Below are positions 43,599-54,589 of a stretch of 64,000 nt of DNA, one piece after another (within the stretch, counting starts at the first letter, position 1; the number at the start of each line of letters is the position of its first letter). Location: the NCBI GenBank assembly GCA_949130495.1, contig OX422207.1, forward strand, positions 831,146,073 to 831,210,072, read 5' to 3'. Both the position numbers and the translations under genes were made by a program. This DNA is from Sambucus nigra. Taxonomy: Eukaryota; Streptophyta; Magnoliopsida; Dipsacales; Adoxaceae. The notes beneath the pieces are model-generated. The model saw only the letters and a list, made by a program, of their open reading frames with translations. It was not told the DNA's origin and ran no database searches.

Positions 43599-44570
43599 AC
43601 GTAAACGTCTTTCGAGATCCGGACGAGGTTGTATCCAAAGAGACCAAGATTGAGAATAACTTAAAGACTGCAGAGGGGTCAAACGTAAACGTCTTTCGAG
43701 ATTCAGAAGAGGTTGTATCCAAAGAGACCTAGATTGAAGATAACTTAGAGACTGCAGAGGGGTCAAACGTAAACATCTTCTGAGATCCAAAAGAGGTTGT
43801 ATCCAAAGAGACCGAGATTGAGAATAACTCAGAGACTGCGAAGGGGTCAAATGTAAACGTCTTCCGAGATCCAGAAAAGGTTGTATCCAAAGAGACCGAG
43901 ATTGAAGATAACTCAGAGACTACAGAGGGGTCAAACATAAATGTCTTCCTAGATCCGAAAGAGGTTGTATCCAAAGAGATCGAGATTGAAGATAACTCAG
44001 AGACTGCAGAGGGGTCAAACGTAAATGTCTTTCGAGATCCAGAAGAGGTTTTATCTAAAGAGACCGAGATTGAGAATAATTCAGAGACTGCATAGGGGTC
44101 AAACGTAAACATCTTCTGAGATTCGGAAGAGGTTGTATCCAATGAGACCTAGATTGAAGATAACTGAGAGACTACAGAGGGGTCAAACATAAATGTCTTC
44201 CGAGATTCGGAAGAGGTTGTATCAAAAGAGACCGAGATTGAGAATAACTCAGAGACTGCAGAGGGGTCAAACGTAAACGTCTTTCGAGATCCAGAAGAGG
44301 TTGTATCCAAAGAGATCGATATTAAAGATAACTCAGAGACTGCATAGGGGTCAAACGTAAATGTCTTCTGAGATTTGGAAGAGGTTGTATCCAAAGAGAC
44401 TGAGATTGAGAATAACTCAGAAACAACAGAGGGGTCAAACGTCTTCCGAGATCTGGAAGAGGTTGTATCTAAAGAGACCTATATTGAAGATAACTCAGAG
44501 ACTGAAGAGGGGTCAAACGTAAATATCTTCCGATATCAGGACGAGGTTGTATCCAAGGGGACCAGGAACA
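43599..44570 (+). repeat. 84-bp x 12 coding minisatellite (28-residue acidic repeat)
   Basis: The marker GAGGTTGTATC occurs at 43625, 43709, 43793, 43877, 43961, 44045, 44129, 44213, 44297, 44381, 44459 and 44543. Spacing is 84 bp throughout, except one 78-bp unit missing two codons. Each unit reads of the form NVNVFRDPEEVVSKETEIE plus NNSETAEGS. The array replaces the region between protease and the second RNase H. Stops at three recurrent sites (TAG after KET, TGA after NVF, TAG before GS) recur at multiples of 84 bp, so repeats were copied after stops had arisen. Confidence 0.93.
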
Positions 44571-45410
44571 GAATAGCCGAGAATGAGGAAGGTCGGTACC
44601 TCTTCAAGCAAGGAATCATGTCAGAAGAGGGCTTCTCATTAGATAAAGACATCTGGAAGCTCTTTGTTGATGGGTCTTCTCACGGCAGTGGAAGCGGTGC
44701 CGGGCTGATACTTTCAGCTTCAGATGGTACCAACATTGAACACGCTTTGAGGTTTAACTTCAAGGCATCAAACAATGAGTCAGAATATGAGGCCATGATA
44801 GTAGGTCTCTCATTGTCAAAGACTCTGGGAGTAAGACGACTTCTACTTCATAGTGACTCAAGATTGTTAATCAAGTGTTGGGGGTTTATGAGGCCAAAGA
44901 TGAAAGGATGGCCAAATACCTGAAGAGGGTGAGAATGATATTGGAATGTTTCGAAGAGGCAAAAATGAAGAGAGTACCTCGGTAAAACAATATCCACACA
45001 GATGCATTAGCAAGGCTGGGTTCGGCAACAAAGACAAACATCAGAAGGACAGTTCTAGTCGAGGTCTTGCCAAAGGCGACCATTGAAGAAGAAGATGTTA
45101 GTAACCCTTGCCTCAATTTGAACCTAGGGGACTCATGGATGGATCCCCTTGTCAGATATATCAAAGAGGGATAGCTACCAGAATCAAAGCTAGAGAGGAG
45201 GAAATTAAGATACAGAGCTGCAAAATTCTCCATAATGGGAGACGTCCTATATAAGAAGGGATTTCTATTACCTCTCCTCAGATGCATTCATCCCACAGAA
45301 GTTCCCTGAATCTTACAGGAGGTGCATGAGGGTTCTTGGTCTAGTCACATAGGAGGAAGACCCTTGGCCAAAAGGATTATTACGCAAGGATACTGGTGGC
45401 CTCATATCTA
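44571..45410 (+). pseudogene. Tat B1 archaeal-type RNase H and integrase start
   Basis: WKLFVDGSSHGSGSGAGLIL (44650) through RFNFKASNNESEYEAMIVGL (44750) and LLLHSDSRLLI (44850) is the second, archaeal-like RNase H typical of Tat elements, with the catalytic D, E and D visible. Decayed frames then give NIHTDALARLGS (44993) and VDVLYKKGFLLPLLRCIHP-like sequence. HEGSWSSHIGGRPLAKRI (45325) is the integrase zinc-finger start and ends at WPHI (45400), where the satellite begins. The catalytic integrase core is absent. Confidence 0.82.
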
Positions 45411-46045
45411 AGACAAACATCATTAACTTGGTGGTCTCATATCTTAAACATCATTAACTTGGTGACATGAGAGTTAACATCATTAACTTGGTGGACTCAT
45501 ATCTGAGACAAACATCATTAACTTGGTGATCTCATATCTGAAACATCATTAACTTGGTGACATGAGATTTAACATCATTAACTTGGTGGCCTCATATCTA
45601 AGACAAACATCATTAACTCGGTGGTCTCATATCTGAAACATCATTAACTTGGTGACATGAGAGAACATCATTTACTTGGTGGCCTCATATCTAAGACAAA
45701 CATCATTAACTTGGTGATCTCATATCTGAAACATCATTAACTTGGTGACATGAGAGTTAACATCATTAACTTGGTGGCCTTATATCTAAGACAAACATCA
45801 TTAACTTGGTGGTCTCATATCTGAAACATCATTAACTTAGTGACATGAGAGTTAACATCATTAACTAGGTGGCCTCATATCTGAGACAAAAATCATTAAC
45901 TTGGTGATCTCATATTTGAAACATCAATAACTTGGTGACATGAGAGTTAATATCATTAACTTAGTGGACTCATATCTGAGACAAACATCATTAGCTTGGT
46001 GGTCTCATATCTGAAACATCATTAACTTGGTGATCTCATACTTTG
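45395..46045. repeat. ~94-bp higher-order satellite upstream of the Tat B1 3' LTR
   Basis: Built from three related units of 30-34 bp sharing ACATCATTAACTTGGTG: one ending GCCTCATATCTAAGAC, one ending ATCTCATATCTGAA and one ending ACATGAGAGTTA. The ACATGAGA unit recurs about every 94 bp (near 45466, 45560, 45652, 45746, 45841, 45936). It sits between truncated integrase and the purine tract. Confidence 0.93.
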
Positions 46046-46126
46046 AAAACCTTTGTCTTGGTTAGAGACAAAAATCAGTGATATGCCCAAATATACTTTA
46101 TCCCTTAGCCTTCTATCTACATTGAA

Positions 46127-46146
46127 GACTAAGGGCTAGGGGTAAT
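46127..46146 (+). other. Polypurine tract of Tat B1
   Basis: ACTAAGGGCTAGGGGTAAT precedes LTR start TGATATGACC at 46147. A short hairpin (CCCTTAGCCTTC with GAAGACTAAGGG) lies just before it. Confidence 0.65.
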
Positions 46147-47714
46147 TGATATGACCAAAATATACCCTCGTCTCTTAGGACGACGGGCATCACATCTCAT
46201 AATAGCCTCACATATCCTCAGCAGGGTCATCCAGATAAGGATCGATCTCTGTAGGGTCAAGCTCAATAGGGTTGACCACTAATTAATCCTCAGTAGGGTC
46301 ATCCAGATAAGGGTCGACCTCAGTAAGGTTGGCCTCAACAGGGTTGGCCTCAATAGGGTCGGCCACGACTTAATCATTAGCAGGGTCATTCAAATAAAGG
46401 TCGGCCTCAATAGGGTCGACCTCAATAAGGTCGGCCTCAATAGGGTTATCCTCAATAGGGTCGGCCATGGCTTAATCATTTGCAGGGTCGTCCAGATAAA
46501 GGTTGGCCCCAGTAGGGTCGGCCTCAATAAGGTCAGCCTCTACAGGGTCAACCTCAATAGGGTCGACCATGACTTAATAATTGGCAGGGTCATCCAGATA
46601 AGGGTCGGCCTCAACAAGGTCGGCCTCAATAGGGTCGGCCTCAACAGGGTCGGCCATGGCTTAATCATTGGCAGGGTCATCCAGATAAGGCTCGGTCTAA
46701 GTAGGTTCGGCCTCAATAGGGCCAGCCATGGCTTAATCATTGGCAGGGTCGTCCAGATAAGGGTCAGAACAAAAGACGTTGGCCTCAACCTCAGCCTCAT
46801 AACTCTCATAAAGAAGCTCAGCCTCGAACTCTGCCTCATAGATAAACAACCAGTGGTCTCGTCCCAAAAAGGTCGGCCATGGCGGACGTTACTAGCTACC
46901 TCGGCAAGAGAGGTCTTCATGATCCATGGGGGGTTATTCAATAGGCCACCCAAGTATGACAACCTCGGCTAGGTGCAGGCCGAGGTTACAAGAATAATCC
47001 CACCATCATAACCAGCCTCAGCTATGAATCAGTCGATGTTCCTACTACTCCACTATTACCTCGTCCTAAGCCAACGTTGCAGTCCCGCATGCCTTACATC
47101 GGCTCTGCTGGTAAGCCAAGTTCACCACTGATCAAGAAGTTTCCCTATCACACCAACCTCGTCCTCTTCAAGGCCGAGGTTGGGACCAATCATAGATAGC
47201 CGAGCTCTAATGCGCATATATGTGGTTGGGAACACGTGTACACAAATCAGTTATAACAAATCATTCCCCTCATGTGGAGGGAATATTTCATCATCATTAT
47301 CTACATATGGCAGCGAAAAATGTCTTCATCAGATTGGCTAGATCAACACACACATGCTCATTGCATGCATAGGGGGTACATTACACCCCCCAAGTACTAT
47401 ATATAGAGGTCATCCTCTACCTTGCAAAGGATCCAAAATGAGCAACCCTAGCTAAAACTCTGTCTAAACACACAGTAGAGAGAGAAAGCTTGAGAGATTG
47501 TAACTATGGCTATTAGAGCCCTCATACAGTGATACATATCATACACTTGCACAGTGGATGTAGGCCTAATTGGATGAACCACTTATATTCTGGTGTGAAT
47601 CCTCTTCTCCTCACCTCCTTCTACTATATGTGTATGTACCTTTATGCTGCCATTGTTAACATTGAATTGAGCTCACAAACACCTTGAAGGGTGGTGTTGT
47701 TTCCAGCATCATCA
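46147..47714 (+). repeat. 3' LTR of Tat B1, 1568 bp
   Basis: The full-length version of the LTR, including the stretch at about 46928-47220 that the 5' LTR has lost. TATA box near 47399. Ends CATCATCA before TSD TTAGG. Confidence 0.92.
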
Positions 47715-48910
47715 TTAGGCATACTAGTTTATGATTTTGGGAAAACACAAACTATGAAAGTTGTATATATATGAATTAATGTTATAACACAACAAATTGT
47801 GGGTTAAACGGAGGCTTGTATAAGAAGTTATACCAAAAGTACAAAACAAGGGCAGATCTGTCCCTCCCTTAAGTGACATTTCTCTTATCAGCACACCATG
47901 TGCTATTTTTTGATTGGTTAAAGGGTGGGTGATGGTTTGGGCGAATTAAACTTGTTAAAACAACTCACTTGTTCAGCCAATTCAACCATGAATAAGATTT
48001 TTGCCTAAAGAGAGAGAAAGAGAAGAAAGTTAAGGAAGAAATCTTCGAAAAATTTCTATAAATCGAGGAATCCTCGTAAGGTGGGGAAGCAGCTAATACT
48101 AACATACCAAGAAAGTAGTTGGTATTAATCTTAGCACCAAATACAAGGTGAGTGACCTTTCATATGAAATATAAATTCTTTTAATTTCATATGGAAATGT
48201 GTAGTTGAATACATGTGTTAGAATGTTTATGGAGTGATGTGGTATTTATGAAACATATGCATGTGATTAAAAATGTTAAGCAATGTTATATAATGTTATG
48301 GACTGTAGCGGGTCCTTTATCTAATGTTGAGGAGTGTGGTGGGTCCTACGGTGTGTGGCGGTACTAGTAATTCAACTCAAAGGTTTGTGTACTCGGGCCT
48401 AATAAAGGGATGTGGTGGTCCTCAATAACTGTGGTCGGTTAGTTGGACTATGGCGGGTCCAGGCTTGCGAGAGTTTCACAATTCCTGTTGGGTTATAGCA
48501 TTAGAACGAAATAAAAATGGTTATTCAAATTGGTTATATGTGTGGCTTATGGTCATTCACTTAGCCTTTATAGCTTACACTCCTATAATATTTTATTTCA
48601 GGTATGATTATCATTTGGAGTTCACTGCTAAGTTAGGACCTTAAAACGGGGGAGTGACGAATACCTAATATGGTTAGAATGTCAAGAAGCTTTTTGTGTA
48701 AATGTTAAACTAAGGATCTTGGGTATGTAAAGTTGTATGGTACTTATAAGTTACATGTAAAGGTAGTTATTTTTCATCTACACTTGCCTTTGAAAAAAAA
48801 ACTTATGCTAGTTTTCATGAGAGATTTAAAGTAAAAATAATTGTTTAAAGGAAGTTATCTATAAATAAAACGATGAGTTTAACTTAATTAAGTCGAGGCA
48901 TGACACTTGA

Positions 48911-50716
48911 TGTTATGCATATTGAAAAAAATATGTGTGACAATATATTATTTACATTACTGGGCATTAAAGATAAAACCAAAGATAATTTGAAGGCTAG
49001 AAAAGACATGTGCATCAGATGACCACTACATCTTCAAACACATGGGAAAATTTTGGAGTACATAGCTCCATCAGAGTTTATAATGAGCAACAAAGAGAAG
49101 GATATTTTTCTAAAAGTGTTGCAGGATGTTAAAGTACCAGATGGTTATTCATCGAATATTTTGAGATGTGTTCACCCTCAAGAGCGAAGTATATGGGGAT
49201 TAAAGAGCCATGGAAATCACATTTTAATGCAACAATTACTTCCAATAGTACTACGAAGGGTACTTCCGAAACATGTTCTCAAAGAATTAATTGAACTAAA
49301 CAACTAATTTTTAGTGTTGTGCTCAAGTACAAATACTTTGGTTGATGTAGAAAAATTGGATAATCATATGGCTCTTACACTTTGCACTCTTGAGAAAATA
49401 TTCCCCTTGGGATTCTTTGATGTGATGGAGCACCTTTCAATACATTTGGTTGATGAGTTAGTAATTGGCGGTGCAGTAATCTACCATTGTATGTATCTAA
49501 TTGAAGGGTATTTGCATACTCTAAAACTCTTTGTGCGCAATCGTTCTCATCCCGAGGACTCAATTTCTAAATCCGTTATTATGGGAGAATGCACCACTTT
49601 TTGCTCGCGATATATGGATGAAGATGTATGTCTAATCGTCCTTCTAGAAATGATGACCTTGGGCATGGTGTGAGGCAAGGTAAAAAAATCTAGCTTGATT
49701 CAGTAACTCGTATACAAGCACATCGATATGTTCTTTCTAACAGTGATGCAGTTGCGCCATTTATTGAGTAAGTTATATATTATCCATAAGTAATTTTTAT
49801 ATAATATGCATTATTGAATTCCCTTACTAACTTCACACACGTATGATATTTTCAGAAAACACATTGTTGAACTTACAAAACAATATCCTCACATTTGATA
49901 AAAACATTTTGTGCAACGCCTTCACAATGAACATTTCCACACGTGGTTTAAGGATTACGTAAGTATGTTTATTCATTTTTAGTATTCTAATTATATTTCC
50001 ATATTGTAATTTTTTTATTTATTGAAATCTTAGGTGGATGGATTGCCAAAAGATATCGAATTATCTAGCGAAATATTGATTTTGGCATTAGGTCCTCTGG
50101 AGGATGAGTTAATCTTCAAGTTATATATTATTCGCGGGTTTAGATTTCGAGCAAAGGAAGTTGATAGTCGCCGAAAAACTCAGAATAGTGGAGTTATCTT
50201 AAAAGCAGAACAAAAGAGCTATGCTAGTCGAAAAGACTCTAATCCTTTGTCTTGGGATGTTACTTTCTATGGCAACAGACTGACATTATTGAAATTCAAT
50301 ATTTTAATGGAAAAAAGTTTGTACTATTAAAATGCAATTGGATAGAAAATCGTTTGCGGAAATGAGTAGATGAGTTCAAATTTACATTAGTAAATTTCAA
50401 CCACTTGTTGTACAAAGATAATTGATCGAGCGATGAGCCTTTTATCTTTGCATCCGAAGCAGAACAAGTGTGATACGTGTAAGACCCTTTGGAACCAGAT
50501 TGTCATGTAGTTATTCAAATGACACCTAGAGATAGGTTTGATAGTTATTGAACCACATAAGAAGAATTAGAAGTGCATCCATTCGAGCCGTTTAGTGTGC
50601 AAGAGTTGGAACGTGATCAAAACGTATCTTGTGTGAGATTATATGTAGATGGATTCGTATTTGATACATATATGCCTGATGTTGATGATTGTGAGGATGA
50701 TATGGACGAAGAATGA
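48911..50716 (+). pseudogene. tnp2: CACTA tnp2 transposase, C-terminal half with DUF4216-type end
   Basis: Continues the 5' half without a gap after removal of the insertion: TGVMHIEKNMCDNILFTLLG-like reading, then GYSSNILRCVHPQERSIWGL (49145), SHGNHILMQQLLPIVLRRVL, TLEKIFPLGFFDVMEHLSIH (49385), and GGAVIYHCMYLIEGYLHTLK. Intron-like AT-rich stretches follow near 49770-50030. The end is the DUF4216-like part: RGFRFRAKEVDSRRKTQNSG (50137), SWDVTFYG, FKCNWIENRL, FTLVNFNHLLYK, DEPFIFASEAEQV and DPLEPDCHVVIQMTPRDRFD, closing at TGA 50714-50716. Stops at 49019, 49305 and 49672, and shifts, are present. Confidence 0.85.
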
Positions 50717-50939
50717 GAGTTGATAAGTTTTAAATTTATATGGAAGCATTATGACATATGTTTCTCTTATTTTTATCATAGTATTTGTTATGTTTTAGCA
50801 TTTTTTTTTATTAATACTATAACTAATCATATATTTTGTTTTGTTGTAACAATTCAGTATGATTAGATCCGCGTCTAGTAGTAGAGCGGAACATGCATCA
50901 CCCCCATCTCAGATTCATGTATATAAATTTTTACTTCTC

Positions 50940-52690
50940 GAGAAGTTCAAATATTGCACTTGAAAATAAGACTAATTCCCATATACATTACCCCCCATCT
51001 TACTATGAGGAAATAGGATTGAAGGATAGAAAGCTAGGCTGCTGAATTTTATAGGTAAATCACTTTGAGCAAGGTAGTATTAACTGCAATGCCCATTCAC
51101 ATTATTTATGCGATAAGAGTTCCCAAAACAATTATAGATTCTTTTGCATCACTTTATGATTTTTTTCGATATCTGAAGGAAAAGGACATGATCATTGGAT
51201 CAACTATGATACCAAATGTAAACATTTAGATGAGGGGTGTTTAGGTATCTGGTCTCTTACTCAAGCTATGGATGCTCTACACATAAAATTGGGAAAATAC
51301 TTTGTTAAGTTGAATTGAGTTGAGTTGAGTTGAGGTGGTATGGGTAGTAATGTTGTTGTTCATAAGTTTACCATGAGTTGCCATATTCTCTTCACATATC
51401 TATAGTAGCAACGAAAATGTTTCTGGATTTAGTGCAACTATCATTACCCATTCTTCCCGCTCTAGTTTAGGGCATAAGACATTGGGTGATAGTGGAGTTT
51501 TAAACAACCTCATTCATATTCTTCAAGGTGGTTAGAGAGATGCCAGTCTAGAGTATCTTTTCCCAATTATCAAGGATAGTCCTGATGTCATCTAAAAGTT
51601 TATTGCTCTAACTGGAACACTATTGACTACTCTCACCCACTTAACCAAGGACCAATCTCCTCATACCAGATTCCTTGCCTACATTTGCTTGAATATTTTA
51701 AGAAATTCCTCCCTTTACCATCTGTAACATTTAGGAATCAAAACTAACTTAATTTTATGAACTATTCATGGTGAGTGAAAATCTCTTAGTTTTGTGCTTC
51801 ATAAAAAAACCTCCATCATTAAAAGCAATTAACTGCAGTCCAAATTCATTATTGAAACACATTACATTACTAACAGTTGCATATAGCAGACCCTCACTGG
51901 GGAATTTTAATAAATAACACGTGCGTAATGTTTTATTATCCAACTCTAAGTTAAAACTAACTTTCAAGCAAGTGAAACTAAACATACTTTATAAAGCATG
52001 TTATATAGATTCTATTCAAATAAATTCCTAGAAACTACTATGACCAAATATACGGATGCATACATCTATAAAAAAAATATAGAGAGAGTTAACTAGATAA
52101 CAATCCACTGGAACTATGAAAATCACAGTCAGAAAGCATATTCCGTTAACTCTCCATCGATGTAGCATTCCATCACCCTAGTTGCCTCTAGTAAGATGAA
52201 GAAGGCATTGGGGCTCTGATCAAGTTCTAATCCAGGGTCGGGTTTAAAACAGAATGCAATGATGGTTGGAGAGTTGATGATGGATCAGATGATTGATATT
52301 GATTGTATAAAAATGTTTACAAGAGATTTAATCTTGAGAGAGAGAGGGAGAGAGAGAGAGAAAGAGAAAGAGAGAGAGAGAATAGGACTTCACTGAGAGT
52401 GAGAAGAAGAGTGAGCAGGGATGAAAGTAAGAGATGGTCGAAGACTTTCGAAACACATTTTTAACATATTTCATCTCCCATCAACCATCTGATAGCAGTG
52501 ATGGGAGCTGATAGTAGTGAGGAAGTCTTCGACCATCTGATAGTAGTAATGGGAGCTGCTAGAAACCAAATTCTAAAGATAAACATGATGCAATGCACCA
52601 ATGATTAGTTTGTTGGTATGGAATATAAGAGGAATTAGAAAGAATGGTGATATTAGAAGGATTAAAAGATTTATTAAGATTCAAACATTC
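50940..52690. other. Non-coding and possible captured sequence inside the CACTA element
   Basis: Mostly AT-rich. At about 51480-51700 a stretch reads with two stops as TLGDSGVLNNLIHILQGG and later FIALTGTLLTTLTHLTKDQS, DASLEYLFPII, FLAYICLNILRNSS. It looks like alpha-helical repeat protein but I do not recognise the source. A GTTGA short repeat is near 51310 and a GA-rich run at 52334-52382. Two direct copies of a CCATCTGATAG-AGTRATGGGAGCTG phrase are near 52487 and 52532. Confidence 0.45.
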
Positions 52691-52699
52691 TATTTAATA

Positions 52700-53390
52700 T
52701 AATTTCTAATTTAGAGCCTAAGAAAAATGGGGAGGATATTTATAATTTCATGCTAAGATTGGGGTTCAATCAATAACTATATAAATCTAATAGCAAAGTG
52801 TGGTTGTTTGTTAATGATGAGTTCAAATGTGATGTAGTAGCTAGCATGGATCAAGCCTTAACAGTCTCTATTCAAAATCAACAAGTACCTCATAGTTTTT
52901 TTTGTATCTTTATGTATGCAAAATGTACCAAAATTGGTAAAAGAGATCTTTGGAAGCACTTATCATATTTAATCATCACTGAACCTTGGCTTGTGTGTGG
53001 GGATTTTAACAAAGTTGCATTTTCTTGGGAGAAAGCAGGTGGGCATCAAATAAATCAAAATTCCTCTTTGGAATTTATAGAGTTCATGGAGGTAAAAAAT
53101 CCTAAAGACTAGGGTTATAATGGATCAACCTATGCTTGATTTAATAAAAGGGAAGGGTAATTTTGAATATGGATTAGATGGGATAGATCATTAGCCAATG
53201 CAGACGTGATGTCATTAGGATTTAATGTTAAAAATGCTCATTTAAATAAGGTTGCATCTGATCGTAATTCTATTATAGTGGAAATGAAGACTGCTGCAGA
53301 CATAATTAAAAAGCCTTTTAGGTTTCTTAGTTTCTGAACCAAGAAAGATACATTTATGGAGATTGTTTAAAATTATTGGAAGTCAACCAT
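52700..53390 (+). mobile_element. L1-type LINE endonuclease fragment
   Basis: SKVWLFVNDEFKCDVVASMD (52792), FFCIFMYAKCTKIGKRDLWK (52896), WLVCGDFNKVAFSWEKAGG (52988) and a decayed tail with RWDRSLANADVMSLGF (53180), VASDRNSIIVEM (53250) and KPFRFLSFWTK-like sequence (53310) are endonuclease blocks in order. Only this domain is present. It is a different LINE from the one at 8558 and lies between inverted repeats at 52505-52565 and 53461-53520. Confidence 0.75.
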
Positions 53391-54234
53391 CACATTTTTA
53401 ACCAGATTCATCGCATTTCAAACCCAATAGTAGAGTGTACCATTATGAACCATCGCACTATATCTAGCATCTCCCATCACTGTTATCAAATGGTTGAAGA
53501 CTTCCTCCTCTATTGCTACCAATGTGCAAAATGTGGCTGTGGTTAAATACACAACCTCAATTTGTTTTAAATACATTAATTTGTAGGAAATGATTAAAAG
53601 ACAGGATGTGCTGCCATTTGATCAACAAAATCAGATTGAAGTGAGGGATGCTATATGTGAGGACGCGATAGGACCTGATGAACATGGATGAGCATTCTGT
53701 ATGGGAGTATGCATTAAACCAACTTCTTGACGTTCAAGCACATCATCTAATTATTATCATAGTGAGATTTCTCGATTAGAGAATGAAGCCAATGAGCGAG
53801 ATACTCGTTATCGGGAATAGGTAGAGGCACGAGAGAATCATCATCAAGAAGAAATTGATATGGTACGTGCCGATTTAGAAAATGAAATACAAGAAAGAGT
53901 CGCGAGGTCCAACAGAGAAACTTTAGCATAAGCTAGTCTTGAAATCTCTTGTATGATACGAGAGGCGGGCATCCCACTACCACCAGCAGTAACAGTTAAT
54001 ACTATCGATAATCATGCTTGACTATGTATTAATGTAACTAACTTAGAAGTGGAAATGACAATTTGAAAGTATGTGGTGGCGTTTATTTTTTGAAGTGTGA
54101 TAAGACACTATTTGGTTTTGTTATTATATTTAAGGTTAAATTTTGGCAATGTCTTTTTATTTTTGTTTTTTAATTTAATGTTATTATACTAGAGATTGAA
54201 TTTAGGCAGATTATAATATAAGTTTATAATATAC

Positions 54235-54586
54235 ATATATCTTTTAGGACAACTATAACTATCTTTTAAAATATTCGTTTGGCGCCAAAAATATATTTGG
54301 GACTGCTACTTCTGTCCATAATACATCGTTTTAAAGGACAACAACATCTGCCCTTATAAATATGTAATAATATATGGATTTAAAAGGACGGAACAAAAAT
54401 GACGGAAATTACTATCCTAAATACTCAAAAAGGACAACAATTGTTGTCCTTTTAGCCTTTTATGACGCCCATCTATTAGGACAGTTGTTGTTGTCCTTAT
54501 GACAATCCCAAATGATATTAGGGACATCAAATGAGCTTTCGGGGACATCAAATTAGTTGTCCTTAATTGTTATTTTTCTTGTAGTG
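54235..54586 (+). repeat. CACTA 3' subterminal repeats and terminal inverted repeat
   Basis: Motifs AGGACAAC/GTTGTCCT occur at least six times, including a palindrome AAGGACAACAATTGTTGTCC near 54430. GGGACATCAAAT occurs twice near 54510-54555. The terminus is TTTTTCTTGTAGTG at 54573-54586. In this family such repeats bind the accessory transposition protein. Confidence 0.85.
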
Positions 54587-54589
54587 GAT

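Larger units (their letters stand above)
39981..47714 (+). mobile_element. Tat-type Ty3/gypsy element B1, 7.7 kb, TSD TTAGG
   Basis: Two LTRs starting TGATATGACC, a primer site, gag, an inverted protease fragment, a 28-residue repeat array, archaeal-type RNase H, an integrase start, a satellite array, a purine tract and the second LTR. TTAGG flanks it at 39976-39980 and 47715-47719. RT and the first RNase H are missing, so it is non-autonomous. A relative, B2, lies at 60528-64000. LTRs differ by several percent by eye plus a 300-bp deletion, so it is older than the Sirevirus at 1-8557. Confidence 0.92.
39613..48905 (+). mobile_element. Solo LTR (Tekay-like) in tnp2, itself split by a Tat element; TSD CTTGA
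   Basis: Starts TGTAAGGCCC and ends GAGGCATGACA. CTTGA flanks it at 39608-39612 and 48906-48910, and the tnp2 reading resumes precisely after it (LDVMHIEKNMCDN). Its own sequence is 39613-39980 plus 47720-48905, about 1.55 kb, with no coding region, so it is a solo LTR. The middle is a complete Tat element with TSD TTAGG. A TATA box (TTCTATAAATCGAGG) lies near 48055. Confidence 0.9.
50859..54021 (+). pseudogene. CACTA second gene (Transposase_24/TnpA-like), ends only
   Basis: A possible start is ATG 50859 (MIRSASSSRAEHASPPSQ), 143 bp after the tnp2 stop. The recognisable part is the end: KRQDVLPFDQQNQIEVRDAI (53593), a GPDEHG block where the family has a GxxxGxVRGxG motif, then a charged coiled coil to SNRETLA and a terminal ASLEISCMIREAGIPLPPAV, closing TGA 54019-54021. 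The middle is displaced by other DNA including a LINE piece and low-complexity sequence. Assignment is from position and the C-terminal pattern, so moderately uncertain. Confidence 0.5.
37888..54586 (+). mobile_element. CACTA (En/Spm) DNA transposon, interrupted by nested insertions
   Basis: Carries a tnp2-type transposase split by 9.3 kb of inserted retrotransposon, a second gene of the Transposase_24/TnpA-like class, and a 3' end TATTTTTCTTGTAGTG (54571-54586), the reverse complement of CACTACAAGAAAAATA. The last 350 bp hold inverted and direct copies of AGGACAAC and GGGACATCAAAT, as CACTA subterminal regions do. A plausible 3-bp TSD is GAT (54587-54589). The 5' end is not established. It is immobile, with many stops. 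Confidence 0.85.

Noticed and set aside
43519..44394. Minus-strand repeat proteins (SLDTTSSGSRKTFTFDPSAV type)
   Set aside because: Antisense shadow of the 84-bp array; the plus frame joins gag and RNase H and is the coherent one.
45395..46045. Regularly spaced repeats as a CRISPR array
   Set aside because: Units are contiguous tandem satellites with no unique spacers, in plant DNA within a retrotransposon.
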